From positions 1 to 64,000 of the forward strand of contig JAEUMR010000085.1 in NCBI GenBank assembly GCA_016791385.1: a DNA stretch of 64,000 bases. The letters are read 5' to 3'. How positions within the stretch are numbered: position 1 is the stretch's first letter; the number at the start of each line of letters is the position of its first letter. This DNA comes from Hyphomonadaceae bacterium. GTDB lineage: Bacteria; Pseudomonadota; Alphaproteobacteria; Caulobacterales; Aquidulcibacteraceae. The notes beneath the pieces were generated by a model. The model saw only the letters and a list, made by a program, of their open reading frames with translations, had not been told where the DNA came from and ran no database searches. Of the stretch, positions 44,173 through 54,449 are shown in pieces. Made by a program: the position numbers and the translations under genes.

Positions 44173-44212
44173 ACGCCGCCGCACTTGATCAGTGCGGCGG
44201 CGTTTTCTTTTT
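44173..44212 (+). terminator. Strong Rho-independent terminator
   Basis: A perfect 13 bp stem (44173-44185 with 44191-44203), a five-base loop TGATC and a T-rich tail follow the OmpA lipoprotein gene. It lies between convergent genes. Confidence 0.9.
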
Positions 44213-44228
44213 AAAGGCCCGCCCCGCT

Positions 44229-45617
44229 CTAGCGCGTCGGCTTGCGCTGCTTGCGATACTTCGGCGGCGCGCCGCTGTTGGACCACACGGAATTGCCCTT
44301 GCGGTCACGGCGGTCGCCCTCGTCGCGGGCGCGCGAGGGAGCATGCCCCTGCTTCGCATGCGCCTTGCCGTGCGCTTCCGAAGCGTGGTGCTTGGCCGCT
44401 TGCGGCTTGCGCTGCTGCTGTTGCCGCGGACCGCGCCCAGCCGGGCCTTTCGGCCGCGGCGCGCGCTCGTCCGCCTTCGGCGCGGCGAGCGAGAAATCGG
44501 TCTCCATCACCGGCACGGTCTGCTTGGTCAGCTTCTCGATGTCGCGCAAATAGGCGCGCTCGTCCGGCGCGCAGAACGAGATGGCGACGCCGCTGCGTGC
44601 GGCGCGCGCGGTGCGGCCGATCCGGTGCACGTATTGCTCGGGCACGTTGGGCAGATCGTAATTGATCACGTGGCTGACATCGTCGACATCGATGCCGCGC
44701 GCGGCGATTTCGGTGGCGACGAGCACGCGCGCATGGCCCTTCTTGAAGGCCTCCAGCGCACGCGTGCGTTGGCCCTGGCTCTTGTTGCCGTGGATGGCTT
44801 CCGCTTCGAAGCCGGCGCTCTCCAGCTTCTTCACCACCCGGTCGGCGCCGTGCTTGGTGCGGGCGAACACCAGCGCGCGGCTGATGGTCTTGTCCTTCAA
44901 AAGCGCGTGCAGCAGGTCCTGCTTCTTGTTTTGGTCGACATGGATCACCGCCTGCTCCACCCGCTCGGCGGTGGTCGAAGGCGGCGTCACCGCGACACGC
45001 TCGGGGTTGTTCAGGAATTGCGCGGCGAGTTCGGCGATCGGCGGCGGCATCGTGGCCGAGAAGAACAGCGATTGGCGCGCCTTCGGCAACAGCGTCGCGA
45101 TCTTCCGCAGATCGTGGATGAAGCCCATGTCGAGCATATGGTCGGCCTCGTCGAGGACGAGGATTTCGACCTTGTCGAGCCGCACCGAGCGTTGCGAAAC
45201 GTGGTCGAGCAAGCGGCCGGGCGTGGCCACCAGAACGTCGACGCCGCGAAACAGCGCCTGCTTCTGCTTGAACAGCGAAGCGCCGCCGAAGACGACGGCC
45301 GTCGAAAGGCCAAGGAAGCGGCCATAAGCGCGGAAGCTGTCGCCGATTTGCGCGGCGAGTTCTCGCGTCGGCGCCAGCACCAGGGTGCGGCACGCCTTCT
45401 CGCCCGCATGTTTGCGGTTCGCGGCCAGCCGGTCGAGGATCGGCAGCGCGAACGCGGCGGTCTTGCCGGTGCCGGTTTGCGCCAGCCCGATGAGATCGCG
45501 CCCGTTAAGCACGATCGGAATCGCCTGCGTCTGGATTGGCGTAGGCGCAGTGTAGCCCTCGGCGTCGAGCGCCTTGAGGATCGGCGCAGACACGCCGAGG
45601 TCTTGAAAGGAGGTCAC
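44229..45617 (-). CDS. rhlE: DEAD-box RNA helicase, RhlE type
   Basis: A 462 aa ATP-dependent RNA helicase. All core motifs are seen: AQTGTGKT, PTRELAAQI, TPGRLLDH, DEAD, SAT, and HRIGRTARAARSG. A basic, Lys/Gln/His-rich tail of about 90 residues follows the core and probably binds RNA. It would act in ribosome assembly or cold and RNA turnover. It is convergent with the OmpA lipoprotein gene across a terminator. Confidence 0.94.
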   Translation of the reverse strand: MTSFQDLGVSAPILKALDAEGYTAPTPIQTQAIPIVLNGRDLIGLAQTGTGKTAAFALPILDRLAANRKHAGEKACRTLVLAPTRELAAQIGDSFRAYGRFLGLSTAVVFGGASLFKQKQALFRGVDVLVATPGRLLDHVSQRSVRLDKVEILVLDEADHMLDMGFIHDLRKIATLLPKARQSLFFSATMPPPIAELAAQFLNNPERVAVTPPSTTAERVEQAVIHVDQNKKQDLLHALLKDKTISRALVFARTKHGADRVVKKLESAGFEAEAIHGNKSQGQRTRALEAFKKGHARVLVATEIAARGIDVDDVSHVINYDLPNVPEQYVHRIGRTARAARSGVAISFCAPDERAYLRDIEKLTKQTVPVMETDFSLAAPKADERAPRPKGPAGRGPRQQQQRKPQAAKHHASEAHGKAHAKQGHAPSRARDEGDRRDRKGNSVWSNSGAPPKYRKQRKPTR

Positions 45618-45848
45618 GATTTATCTTTCAGCCGCACGCGTACCGCGCCGGCTCTGTAGGGATCAGGAACGATGCGACGGCGAAGAAAGGCGGCGAGCGT
45701 ACGCTCAAAGCCGAACGTCGATGGTGGCGTTCCGTGGGACCGCGTTCCCAGCATCATGAGCCGGAAACGGTCGCTGACCGCCCATATCGCGGCTAAAGCT
45801 TACAAAGTCAATAACACCCAGGGCATAGCTGCCCGGCGTTGGCGTGCG

Positions 45849-46913
45849 TCAGGCCTCGGAGACGAAGCCCTTCCAGGTGCGCATGTAGTTGACGAACGCA
45901 GTTCCGAGCCCCTCGCCGCGCAGATAGGCCTCGCTCACCGGCGTTGCGATGACGGTGAAGTTCGCGTCGGCGGCGACGCGCTGGGGGAAGTCGTGGTGCA
46001 GAATGGCGCCGCGGCCGATCACCGGGAAGTCGAAGCCCGCCGCCAGCACATCGCGCGCATCTTGCGCCGACATGATCTTGCCCGCCGCGCCGACTGGAAT
46101 CTTGCCGCGCTTCAGATCGCTGAAGAAAGAGGCGAGCGTGCGCCCTTTGAGCGCCTCCTCGTCGGGCTCCTTGCGCACGTCCCAGAGCGACATGTCGAGG
46201 AAATCGATCTTCGCGTCGTTCAGCAGTCGCTGGGCAACCTCGCGGATCTCCAACACTTTGAGCCCCCAGCGCTCCGGCGAGAGACGCACGCCAACCGTGA
46301 AGCCCGGCTTGGTCGCGGCGCGGACGCCGTCAATCATCTCGATCAGGAAGCGCGAGCGGTTTTCGATCGAACCGCCATATTGGTCCTCGCGCCGGTTGAG
46401 TTCAGGGCTGAGGAACGAGCAGATCAGATAGCCGTGCGCGCCGTGCAACTCGACGCCGTCAAAGCCGGCGCGCTCGGCGCGCTGGGCGGCGGCGACGAAG
46501 CAATCACGCGATTGCGCGATCTCATCGAGCGTCATCGCCTCGGCGCCGATCTTCTCGTCCGCCGAGGGCGCCTTGGGGTTCTTCATCGAGCGCAGGCCGC
46601 CATGATGCAGCTGCGCGATGGCCAGCGAGCCGTGCTGCTTGATCGCGCCCGCCAGACGCTGCAGGCCGGGGAAATGCTTCTCGTCATGAAAGCCAAGCTG
46701 ACCGGGAAAGCCGACGCCGCTTTCCTGCACAGACGCCGCGCACGTCATGGTCAGCGCAAAGCCGCCCTTGGCCCGCAACGTCAGCCAGTTGAACTCATCC
46801 TCCGACAACACCCCGTCAGGATGGCTCTGCAGGTTGGTCAGCGGCGCCAGCACGAAACGGTTCTTCAGCACAGCGCCGGAGGGAAGCGTGATCGGATCAG
46901 AGAGCTGGGTCAT
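45849..46913 (-). CDS. NADH:flavin oxidoreductase, Old Yellow Enzyme family
   Basis: A 354 aa FMN TIM-barrel enzyme. It shows NRFVLAPLTNLQS, IAQLHHGG, FDGVELHGAHGYLICSFLSPELNRREDQYGGSIENRSRF and VIGRGAI. These mark FMN and substrate sites of the OYE/2,4-dienoyl-CoA reductase group. It lacks the C-terminal FeS/flavin half of FadH. The substrate is likely an enone. It is monocistronic. Confidence 0.9.
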   Translation of the reverse strand: MTQLSDPITLPSGAVLKNRFVLAPLTNLQSHPDGVLSEDEFNWLTLRAKGGFALTMTCAASVQESGVGFPGQLGFHDEKHFPGLQRLAGAIKQHGSLAIAQLHHGGLRSMKNPKAPSADEKIGAEAMTLDEIAQSRDCFVAAAQRAERAGFDGVELHGAHGYLICSFLSPELNRREDQYGGSIENRSRFLIEMIDGVRAATKPGFTVGVRLSPERWGLKVLEIREVAQRLLNDAKIDFLDMSLWDVRKEPDEEALKGRTLASFFSDLKRGKIPVGAAGKIMSAQDARDVLAAGFDFPVIGRGAILHHDFPQRVAADANFTVIATPVSEAYLRGEGLGTAFVNYMRTWKGFVSEA

Positions 46914-46984
46914 GGCAAGCCTACGTATGAGCGGGGCGCCCGGTTTGCACTTTGCGCCAGATTAAAGTTGAGCGTGAGTTCTGC

Positions 46985-47359
46985 TTAAGCCTTCGGCGCG
47001 GGCTGCGGCCGCGCGCTCCACCAGGCCACCAGGAAGAGCTGCATCCACACCCCGTCGATCAGCGCGCCCAAGAACGGCCCGGTGAAGCCGAGCCGGCCCG
47101 TTGCATAGAGCGCCAGGCACGGAACGAAGAAAGCCGCCTTCTCCAACACGCCGATCAGCATCAGCAGCCGGTAACGGCCGGGATCGGAGGCGATGAGCAG
47201 AAACATGAGCTGCCACACCAGCGCCGAGGCGAAGAAGCCGTAATAGAATTCCGGGTGCGTGATCGCTGGCTGCACCATCGCCTCGGCGAAGAAGCTGGGG
47301 ATGAGCACGGCGATGCCGTAGATTGCGGCAGCCAGGAAAATCCAACGCGCAAGCTTCAT
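46985..47359 (-). CDS. Small membrane protein, hypothetical
   Basis: A 124 aa protein with four membrane helices (about residues 5-24, 40-60, 68-90 and 95-117) and short loops. The family is not recognised. An AAGGGTGA ribosome site supports ATG 47359. It is the last gene of the fatty-acid oxidation run on this strand, 10 bp after the methyltransferase gene. Confidence 0.68.
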   Translation of the reverse strand: MKLARWIFLAAAIYGIAVLIPSFFAEAMVQPAITHPEFYYGFFASALVWQLMFLLIASDPGRYRLLMLIGVLEKAAFFVPCLALYATGRLGFTGPFLGALIDGVWMQLFLVAWWSARPQPAPKA

Positions 47360-47369
47360 CGCTTCACCC

Positions 47370-48203
47370 TTATGCCGTCGCGCTGACAATCCAGCATGCG
47401 CCGGCAAGCGCGACGCCATCGGGCGTCTCATACGCGGCTAGGTAATCGGCAAGCATGGCCCGCGCCGCCGTCGGATCAAGATTTTGTTCAGCGACGGCGC
47501 GCGCGCACGGGCCGATCCGCATCAGAAACTCGGCGGCCTCGCGCGCATCGCCGCCGCCGCCGATGCGCATGGCGCCATCCCAAGGCGAGATGCTCGCATC
47601 GCGCCAGCCGGACGCCGCGAGAATGGCGTTGATCCTTTCCGGGTTCGCCAACGCGAACGGCCCCGGCGCCTCTGGATCGGGCGGCGCCGGCGGCGCAGCG
47701 AGCATCGGCGCGAGCGCTTTGAGCGGTGCGGACGACCATGCGTTTTCGCTGAAACCGCGCCAGCAAACGAACACAAGACGTCCGCCCGGTCGCACCGCGC
47801 CGCGCAGGTTCGCGAACGCCGCGGTTGGTTCATCGAAGAACATCACGCCAAAGCGCGAGAACGCGGCGTCGAACGGCGCGCCCGTAATGGCGCCCTTGCC
47901 TGCGTCGGCTTCCAACAAGTCGATGCGCCGTCCGCGCGTACGCTCGCGGCCAAGCGCCAACATCGGCGCCGAGATGTCGACGCCGACGACATGGCCATCG
48001 GGCTCAACACGATCCGCTGCCAACAGCGTCGTCGCCGCCGCGCCGCAGCCAATGTCGAGCACGCGCTCGCCGCGCTGAAGCGCAAGGCGCTCCAACGCTG
48101 CAAGCGTGACGGGCTCAAGCATCCGATCCATGCGATCGGCTTGCCGCACCCATTCTTCGCCAACCTTGCCGTTCCAATACTCGCTCTGACTCAGAGCGGG
48201 CAT
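47370..48203 (-). CDS. Class I SAM-dependent methyltransferase
   Basis: A 277 aa protein beginning SEYWNGKVGEEWVRQADRMDRML. It has motif I VLDIGCGAAATT, the acidic VVGVDISAPML and a Methyltransf_11/25-like core with FDAAFSRFGVMFFDEP. The substrate is unknown; related proteins are often mis-called ubiquinone or menaquinone methyltransferases. It starts four bases after the fadJ-like stop, so it is in that operon. Confidence 0.87.
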   Translation of the reverse strand: MPALSQSEYWNGKVGEEWVRQADRMDRMLEPVTLAALERLALQRGERVLDIGCGAAATTLLAADRVEPDGHVVGVDISAPMLALGRERTRGRRIDLLEADAGKGAITGAPFDAAFSRFGVMFFDEPTAAFANLRGAVRPGGRLVFVCWRGFSENAWSSAPLKALAPMLAAPPAPPDPEAPGPFALANPERINAILAASGWRDASISPWDGAMRIGGGGDAREAAEFLMRIGPCARAVAEQNLDPTAARAMLADYLAAYETPDGVALAGACWIVSATA

Positions 48204-48207
48204 GGCC

Positions 48208-50412
48208 TCACGCCGCCTTCTTGGCGCCGAAGCGCTCGTAGAAGGACTGGTTGGTCTTGGCCATGTCGCGCAACAGCTTGTTCGGGCGGAAGCGCTCGCC
48301 GTACGTGTCGGCAAGGCGATCGGCTTCTTCCACGAACTTCGCCGTGCCCCAGAACAGGTCGATGTAGCTGATGCAGCCGCCGGTGTACGGGGCGAAGCCC
48401 CAGGCCAGGATCGAGCCGACGTCGGCATCGCGCGGATCGGTGATCACGCCCTCTTCGAAGCAACGCGCCACTTCGATGCACTGACGGAAAAGATAGCGCT
48501 TGGTCAGCTCCGCCTTCAGGTCCGGCGGGCATTCCTTCACCTTCACTTCGACCTTTTCGGCGAGCCCCGGCCAGATGCGCGTCGGCTTGCCGTCGTCGCC
48601 ATACTCGTAATAGCCCTTGCCGCCCTTGCGGCCGACACGGCCCTTTTCTTCGACGATCCACGACAGCAAGTTCGCGCGCGGGTCCTTCTTGTAGTCTTGC
48701 TGATTGAGTTCGGCGTTGGTCTTGCCGATCTTCAGCGCGGTATCGAGGCCGACGCTGTCGGACACTTCGAGAGCGCCCATCGGCATGCCGCACTGGCGCC
48801 CGACATTCTCGATGATCGCCGGCGCGATTCCTTCCATCAGCATCTCGACGCCTTCAGCCGGATAGGTGCCGAAGCAGCGCGAGGTATAGAAGCCGCGGAA
48901 GTCATTGACGATGATCGGCGTCTTACGGATCTTCAGCACATAATCGATCGCCTTGGCGACGGTTTCGTCCGTCGTTTCCTTGCCGCGGATCAGCTCGACT
49001 AGGCCCATGCGCTCGACCGGCGAGAAGAAGTGGATGCCGATGAAGTTCTTCGGTCGCACCGAAGCTTCGGCCAGACCGGTGATCGGCAGCGTCGACGTGT
49101 TCGAGCCAAACACGGCGGTGTCGCCAAGGAAGGCTTCGGCCTTCTTGGTGACTTCCGCCTTGAGCGCCGGGCTTTCGAACACAGCCTCGACGACCAGGTC
49201 TGAGCCCTTGATCAGCGAATAATCGGTCGAAGGGGTGATGCGCGCGAGGATCTCGTCGCCCTTTTCCTTGGTGAGCTTGCCGCGCGAGACGTCCTTGTCG
49301 ACGATGCGCTTGGAATAGGCCTTGCCCTTCTCGGCGCTCTCTTGGCTGACATCGAGCAGCACCGTCTCGATGCCGGCCTTCGCCTGCACGTAGGCGATGC
49401 CCGCGCCCATCAGGCCCGCGCCGAGCACAGCGACCTTCTTCACCTGATATTCCGGGAAGCCTTGCGGGCGATTGCCGCCCTTGCCGAGCGCCTGCATGTT
49501 CACGAACAGCGTGCGGATCATGCCCTTCGCTTGCGGCGTGTTCGCCGTCTTGATGAAGTAGCGGCTTTCGATGCGCAGCGCCGCATCGATCGGCACCTGA
49601 ATGCCTTCATAGATGCACGACAGAATATTGCGCTGGGCCGGATAGTTCAGGTTGGTCTGCTTGGAGACCATGGCGTTGCCGCCGACATAGGTGATCGCGC
49701 CGCCCGCCGTGAACGGGCCGTCCTTCACGCGGAAGCCCTTCACGTCCCACGGCGCCACCGCCTTCGGGTTCGCCTTCACCCAGGCCTTCGCCGCTTCGAC
49801 GGTTTTGCCGGCCGGCACGACTTCATTGATGAAGCCGAGGCCCTTGGCTTCCTGCGGCGACTTGTCGGCGCCTTGCAGGATCATCATCGCCGCGTTCTGC
49901 ACGCCAATCAGGCGCGGCAGACGTTGCGTGCCGCCCGCGCCCGGCAACAGCCCGACCTTAGATTCCGGCAGGCCGAACTTGATCTTCGGATTGTCCGCCG
50001 CGACGCGATAATGGCAGGCGAGCGCGATTTCGAGGCCGCCGCCGAGCGCCAAACCTTCGAGCGCCACAGCCACCGGCTTGCCGCAGGTTTCCAGCGCGCG
50101 GAATGACTTGTTGAGCGTGAAGCTCTGCTCGAATTGCTTCTTCAGCTTTTCTTCTTCGCTCTTGGGCTCGTCCTTGGCTTGCGCGCTGCCGCGCTGGTTC
50201 ATCTCGCCAAGGTCGGCGCCGGCGCAGAAGCCGCTGGCTTTGCCCGAGCAAATCACCGCGCCCTTGATCTTGTCGTCGCTCTTCAGCGTGTCGACCAGCG
50301 TAACCAGGTCACGCATCACCGAGCCGGTGATGGTGTTCATGGAGCGGCCCGGCACGTCGAATGTAATGAGCGCGATGCCGTCGCTGTCGACGTCGATCTT
50401 GAAGTTTTCCAT
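48208..50412 (-). CDS. fadJ: Bifunctional enoyl-CoA hydratase / 3-hydroxyacyl-CoA dehydrogenase
   Basis: A 734 aa beta-oxidation enzyme. The crotonase domain (about 1-200) has GFCAGADLGEM, EGLALGGGLEIALACHYRVA and GLPESKVGLLPGAGGTQRLPR with the catalytic Glu pair. The dehydrogenase part starts near residue 328 with VAVLGAGLMGAGIAYVQAKAG and carries NTSTLPITGLAE and GIHFFSPVERMGLVELI with the catalytic His. The C-terminal dimer domains follow. It would work with the thiolase 106 bp upstream and the acyl-CoA dehydrogenase in the same strand run. Confidence 0.95.
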   Translation of the reverse strand: MENFKIDVDSDGIALITFDVPGRSMNTITGSVMRDLVTLVDTLKSDDKIKGAVICSGKASGFCAGADLGEMNQRGSAQAKDEPKSEEEKLKKQFEQSFTLNKSFRALETCGKPVAVALEGLALGGGLEIALACHYRVAADNPKIKFGLPESKVGLLPGAGGTQRLPRLIGVQNAAMMILQGADKSPQEAKGLGFINEVVPAGKTVEAAKAWVKANPKAVAPWDVKGFRVKDGPFTAGGAITYVGGNAMVSKQTNLNYPAQRNILSCIYEGIQVPIDAALRIESRYFIKTANTPQAKGMIRTLFVNMQALGKGGNRPQGFPEYQVKKVAVLGAGLMGAGIAYVQAKAGIETVLLDVSQESAEKGKAYSKRIVDKDVSRGKLTKEKGDEILARITPSTDYSLIKGSDLVVEAVFESPALKAEVTKKAEAFLGDTAVFGSNTSTLPITGLAEASVRPKNFIGIHFFSPVERMGLVELIRGKETTDETVAKAIDYVLKIRKTPIIVNDFRGFYTSRCFGTYPAEGVEMLMEGIAPAIIENVGRQCGMPMGALEVSDSVGLDTALKIGKTNAELNQQDYKKDPRANLLSWIVEEKGRVGRKGGKGYYEYGDDGKPTRIWPGLAEKVEVKVKECPPDLKAELTKRYLFRQCIEVARCFEEGVITDPRDADVGSILAWGFAPYTGGCISYIDLFWGTAKFVEEADRLADTYGERFRPNKLLRDMAKTNQSFYERFGAKKAA

Positions 50413-50518
50413 CGGACCTACCCCTATATGCGTACTAGTCTTTGTGTGCTGTCAGCGCGCGCTGTCGCTTTCGATAGGTGACGCCCCGGCAGCGCGCGCT
50501 TGCCGGGGCGTCGCCGCA

Positions 50519-51733
50519 TCAGTTCACGCGTTCGATCACCGTGGCGGTGCCCATACCGGCGCCGACGCAGAGCGTGATCAGAGCGCGCTCTTTGTTCGAG
50601 CGCTCAAGTTCATCGACCATCGTGCCGAGGATCATCCCGCCGGTAGCGCCAAGCGGGTGACCCATGGCGATAGCGCCGCCATTGACGTTGACCTTGTCCA
50701 TGTCGAGGTCGAAAGCCTGCACCCAGCGCAGAACAACGGCCGCGAAAGCTTCGTTGAGCTCCCACAGATCGATGTCCTTCTTGGTCATGCCGAGGCGGTC
50801 CAAGAGCTTCTTGGTCACGAATTCCGGGCCGGTGAGCATGATCGCCGGCTCAGAGCCGATCGAGGCGCCGCCGAGAATCCGCGCGCGGGGCTTGAGACCC
50901 AGCGCATCGCCCATTTCCTTGGTGCCGATCAGCACCGCCGAGGCGCCGTCAACAATGCCCGAGGAATTGCCGGCATGGTGGACGTGCTTGACCTTCTCCA
51001 CTTCCGGATAACGCTGCTGGATGACGCCGTCGAAGCCCGGCATCACTTCGCCTTGCATCACGAAGCTCGCTTCGAGCGCGGCCAGCGATTGCATCGTCGT
51101 GTCAGGGCGCATGTGCTCGTCATGATCGAGCAGCGTGATGCCGATCTGATCCTTCACCGGCACGATCGACTTCTTGAAGCGCCCTTCCTTCCAGGCCTTC
51201 GCCGCGCGCTGCTGGCTTTGCACCGCATAAGCGTCGACATCGTCGCGCGAGAAACCGTACTTGGTGGCGATGAGGTCCGCGCCGACGCCTTGCGGGGTGA
51301 AGTACGTCTTCATCGCGATCGAGGGATCGGTCGCCCAGGAACCGCCGTTCGAGCCCATCGGCACGCGGCTCATCGCTTCGACGCCGCCGCCGATCGCCAG
51401 CTGCGCTTCGCCTGACTTCACCTTCGCCGCGGCGATATTCACTGCTTCCAGGCCCGAGGCGCAGAAGCGGTCGACCTGCACGCCAGCGACCGTTTCGGCG
51501 TAATTGGCGTTCAGCACCGCGATGCGGGCGATGTCCGAGCCTTGCTCGCCCACTGGCGAGACGCAGCCGAGATGAACGTCGTCGATCTTCGAGGTGTCGA
51601 GATTGTTGCGATCGCGGACCGCTTCCAGAACCTGCGTCGCCAGCGACAGCGCCGTCACTTCGTGCAGCGAGCCGTTGCTCTTGCCTTTGCCGCGCGGCGT
51701 GCGAACCGCGTCATAGATATAGGCCTCAGCCAT
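50519..51733 (-). CDS. fadA: Acetyl-CoA C-acyltransferase (3-ketoacyl-CoA thiolase)
   Basis: A 404 aa thiolase performing the last beta-oxidation step. Nucleophile C91 is in [11 protein letters not shown], with [18 protein letters not shown] (His) and [16 protein letters not shown] (Cys). GGAG precedes ATG 51733; a longer upstream reading is rejected. It would partner with the fadJ-like protein just downstream. Confidence 0.94.
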   Translation of the reverse strand: MAEAYIYDAVRTPRGKGKSNGSLHEVTALSLATQVLEAVRDRNNLDTSKIDDVHLGCVSPVGEQGSDIARIAVLNANYAETVAGVQVDRFCASGLEAVNIAAAKVKSGEAQLAIGGGVEAMSRVPMGSNGGSWATDPSIAMKTYFTPQGVGADLIATKYGFSRDDVDAYAVQSQQRAAKAWKEGRFKKSIVPVKDQIGITLLDHDEHMRPDTTMQSLAALEASFVMQGEVMPGFDGVIQQRYPEVEKVKHVHHAGNSSGIVDGASAVLIGTKEMGDALGLKPRARILGGASIGSEPAIMLTGPEFVTKKLLDRLGMTKKDIDLWELNEAFAAVVLRWVQAFDLDMDKVNVNGGAIAMGHPLGATGGMILGTMVDELERSNKERALITLCVGAGMGTATVIERVN

Positions 51734-51877
51734 TCTCTTCACTCCACTTGCGCCTAACGCATTCGCGCCGGCGCTTCGCACCCTGCATGGGACCGGAGTC
51801 GTCCCTGGCCCAAGACCCGAAGATCTTCGCCTACTCCGCTGACCGCTTGCGCCGGGCCGGCGCAAGCGCGGCAAAAC

Positions 51878-52114
51878 TCAAATCGAACCGCCGGAATCGG
51901 CGATCTTCTGTTCCAGTTCCGCGATCTCGACATCGAGCGCGCTGATCTCGTGCCGCAACGCTTCGATGTCCCGCTCCATGTCGGCGAGCGCGATCGGATC
52001 CTCGGCCGCGTCGATCTCGCCCTTGCTCAATGCCTTGAAGCGCTCGTCGAGCCTCGCCCGCGCGTCAGTCGCCTTGTTGAGTGCAGCGTAGAGGTCGGCG
52101 CGGTCGTCAGCCAT
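51878..52114 (-). CDS. Small coiled-coil protein, hypothetical
   Basis: A 78 aa acidic helical protein (ALNKATDARARLDERFKALSKGEIDAAED...ERDIEALRHEISALDVEIAELEQKI). Heptads suggest a coiled coil, somewhat like SlyX. Start ATG 52114 or the adjacent ATG 52117; GGTGGAGG lies just upstream. It overlaps the OsmC gene stop, so the two are translated together. Confidence 0.65.
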   Translation of the reverse strand: MADDRADLYAALNKATDARARLDERFKALSKGEIDAAEDPIALADMERDIEALRHEISALDVEIAELEQKIADSGGSI

Positions 52115-52575
52115 CATGCAGCCTCCACCACGACGTCCGCCTTCACCGAATTGGCGATGAAGCAGGCCTCGTGCGATTTGTGATGCAGCGCCGCTATATC
52201 CTCGGCGCTCGGACGCGTGTCGCCGGACCAGGTCACCTTCGGCTTCAGCGTGATCTTGGTCATCTGCATGCGCCCGTCCGCGCCCTTCTCCAGCACGCCT
52301 TCGGCTGCGTCGACGTAAGTATCGATCACGAAGCCGGCGCGGCGGGCGAAGTCGAGGAAGAAGAGCGCGTGGCACGAGGAGAGCGAGGCCACGAACATCT
52401 CTTCAGGATCGACCGCATCCTCGCGCGACAGGGGCGGCCGCACCACGTGCGGCGAGGACGACGCCGGCACCGTCACGCCGCCGTCGAACGCGATCTCGTG
52501 ACCGCGCGAATACTTGCCGTCGCTGAACGGCTGCTCACCGCGCTTCCATGTGAGGGTGGCGGTGTACGTGCTCAT
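52114..52575 (-). CDS. OsmC/Ohr-family peroxiredoxin-like protein
   Basis: A 153 aa OsmC-like protein that probably reduces organic hydroperoxides. The two redox Cys are visible: ASLSSCHALFFLDFA and HKSHEACFIANSVKADV, with the Arg/Glu region PPLSREDAVDPEEMFVA. Its position after an acyl-CoA dehydrogenase (one-base overlap) suggests protection from lipid peroxides. Confidence 0.9.
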   Translation of the reverse strand: MSTYTATLTWKRGEQPFSDGKYSRGHEIAFDGGVTVPASSSPHVVRPPLSREDAVDPEEMFVASLSSCHALFFLDFARRAGFVIDTYVDAAEGVLEKGADGRMQMTKITLKPKVTWSGDTRPSAEDIAALHHKSHEACFIANSVKADVVVEAA

Positions 52576-54368
52576 CAGAACGCTTCCGCCGCCAGCGCCA
52601 TCACCGGGCCGGCGCCGCTCTTCAGCTTGTGCAGGTGCGCGGACGCATCCGGCAGCGAGCGCGCCAGGAAGTAGCGACCCGTGACGAGCTTGTTGTCGTA
52701 ATAGGGATCGGCCGCGCCGCCGTTCTTCTTGGCCGCCAGCGCCGCCTTCGCCTGCAGCGCCCACATATAGGCCAGCGCCGTGATGCCGAAGAGGTTGAGA
52801 TAATCGTGGCTGGCGGCGCCGGCATTGTCGAAATTCGTCATGCCGTTCTGCATCAGCCACATCGTGCCGTCCTGCAGCCAGGCCTTGGCGTTCTTCAGCC
52901 CTTCGGTGAACGGGACCAAGTCTTCCTCTTCCTCGTTGGCGGCGATGAAGTCGTCGATCTCGTTGAAGAAGGCGAAAATCGCGCGCCCGCCATTGGCGCC
53001 GAGCTTACGGCCGACCAGGTCGAGCGCCTGAATGCCGTTGGCGCCTTCATAGATCTGCGTGATCCGTGCATCGCGCACGAATTGGCTCATGCCCCATTCT
53101 TCGATGTAGCCGTGGCCGCCATAGACCTGCTGGCAATTGGTAGCGTTGGCGTAGCCCTTGTCGGTCAGATAGCTTTTGATCACCGGCGTCATCAGGCCCA
53201 TGTAGTCGTTGGCCTTCTCGCGCAGCTTCTCATCCGGGGAAGCGTGCAGCAGATCGCCATAGAGCGCGGTCCAGAACGCAAACGCGCGCGCGCCTTCGTT
53301 GAACGCCTTCGCATCCATCAGCATGCGGCGGATGTCGGGGTGGACGATGATCGGATCAGCCGGACCATTCGCATTTTTCGCGCCGGTGATCGAACGCCCC
53401 TGCAGGCGATCCTTCGCGTAGGCAACGCCGTTCTGGTAGGCGACTTCCGATTGCGACAAGCCTTGCAGGCCAACGCCGAGGCGGGCCACGTTCATCATCG
53501 TGAACATGGCCATCAGGCCTTTGTTTTCCTGGCCGATCAGATAGCCCACAGCATCATCGTAATTGAGCACGCACGTCGCATTGCCGTGGATGCCCATCTT
53601 CTCTTCGATCTTGCCGCAAACGACGCCGTTGCGCTTGCCCAGCGCGCCGTCAGCGCCAACCAGGAATTTCGGCACGATGAAGAGCGAGATGCCTTTGGTG
53701 CCCTGCGGCGCGCCTTCGATGCGCGCCAGCACCAGATGGATGATGTTCTTGGCCAGATCGTGCTCGCCGGCGGAGATGAAAATCTTCTGCCCACTGATGC
53801 GATAAGAACCATCCGCCTGCGGAATCGCCTTGGTGCGCAGCATGCCGAGATCGGTGCCGCAATGCGGCTCGGTCAGGTTCATCGTGCCGGTCCACTCGCC
53901 GCTGACCAGCTTCGGCAGATAGGCCTGCTTCTGCGCGTCTGTGCCGTGCTGGTGGATCGCCTCGTAAGCGCCGTGCGAGAGCCCCGGATACATGCCGAAC
54001 GCCATGTTCGAGGAGGCCACCATCTCGTTCCAGGCCAGCGCCACGATATGCGGCATGCCCTGGCCGCCATAAGCGGGATCGCTCGACAGCGAAGACCAGC
54101 CCGCCTCGGTAAATTGCCGATAGGCTTCCTTGAACCCGGGCGGGGTCGTCACTGAGCCGTCTTCGCTGCGCTTGCAGCCGTGCTCGTCGCCAACCTTGTT
54201 CAGCGGGGCCAGCACGCCCTCGCAGAACTTCGCGCCTTCTTCCAGCACCTGATTGATCAGGTCGACGGGCGCGTCGGAGAAGCCCGGCAAGTTCGAGTAG
54301 CGCTCGATCTCGAGCACGTTCTGGAGAAGGAAACGGTACTCGCGCAGCGGCGCTTTGTAGGTCGGCAT
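52575..54368 (-). CDS. Acyl-CoA dehydrogenase
   Basis: A 597 aa FAD enzyme for the first step of beta-oxidation. It has an extra N-terminal segment (YRFLLQNVLEIERYSNLPGF), the FAD/substrate motif TGTMNLTEPHCGTDLGMLRTKA, and the catalytic Glu in TQIYEGANGIQALDLVGRKL. A C-terminal extension of about 130 residues is present, as in the longer FadE/DmdC-like subgroup. Electrons would go to EtfAB encoded at 4.7-6.4 kb. It lies between the MerR regulator and OsmC. Confidence 0.95.
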   Translation of the reverse strand: MPTYKAPLREYRFLLQNVLEIERYSNLPGFSDAPVDLINQVLEEGAKFCEGVLAPLNKVGDEHGCKRSEDGSVTTPPGFKEAYRQFTEAGWSSLSSDPAYGGQGMPHIVALAWNEMVASSNMAFGMYPGLSHGAYEAIHQHGTDAQKQAYLPKLVSGEWTGTMNLTEPHCGTDLGMLRTKAIPQADGSYRISGQKIFISAGEHDLAKNIIHLVLARIEGAPQGTKGISLFIVPKFLVGADGALGKRNGVVCGKIEEKMGIHGNATCVLNYDDAVGYLIGQENKGLMAMFTMMNVARLGVGLQGLSQSEVAYQNGVAYAKDRLQGRSITGAKNANGPADPIIVHPDIRRMLMDAKAFNEGARAFAFWTALYGDLLHASPDEKLREKANDYMGLMTPVIKSYLTDKGYANATNCQQVYGGHGYIEEWGMSQFVRDARITQIYEGANGIQALDLVGRKLGANGGRAIFAFFNEIDDFIAANEEEEDLVPFTEGLKNAKAWLQDGTMWLMQNGMTNFDNAGAASHDYLNLFGITALAYMWALQAKAALAAKKNGGAADPYYDNKLVTGRYFLARSLPDASAHLHKLKSGAGPVMALAAEAF

Positions 54369-54449
54369 CAGCGGCTCCCGCCCGGCAAATAGAAGTGCGG
54401 AGAGCAGAGGCCGCTCGCCTCTGCCCCCTTTACGAACTTCCTACTCGCT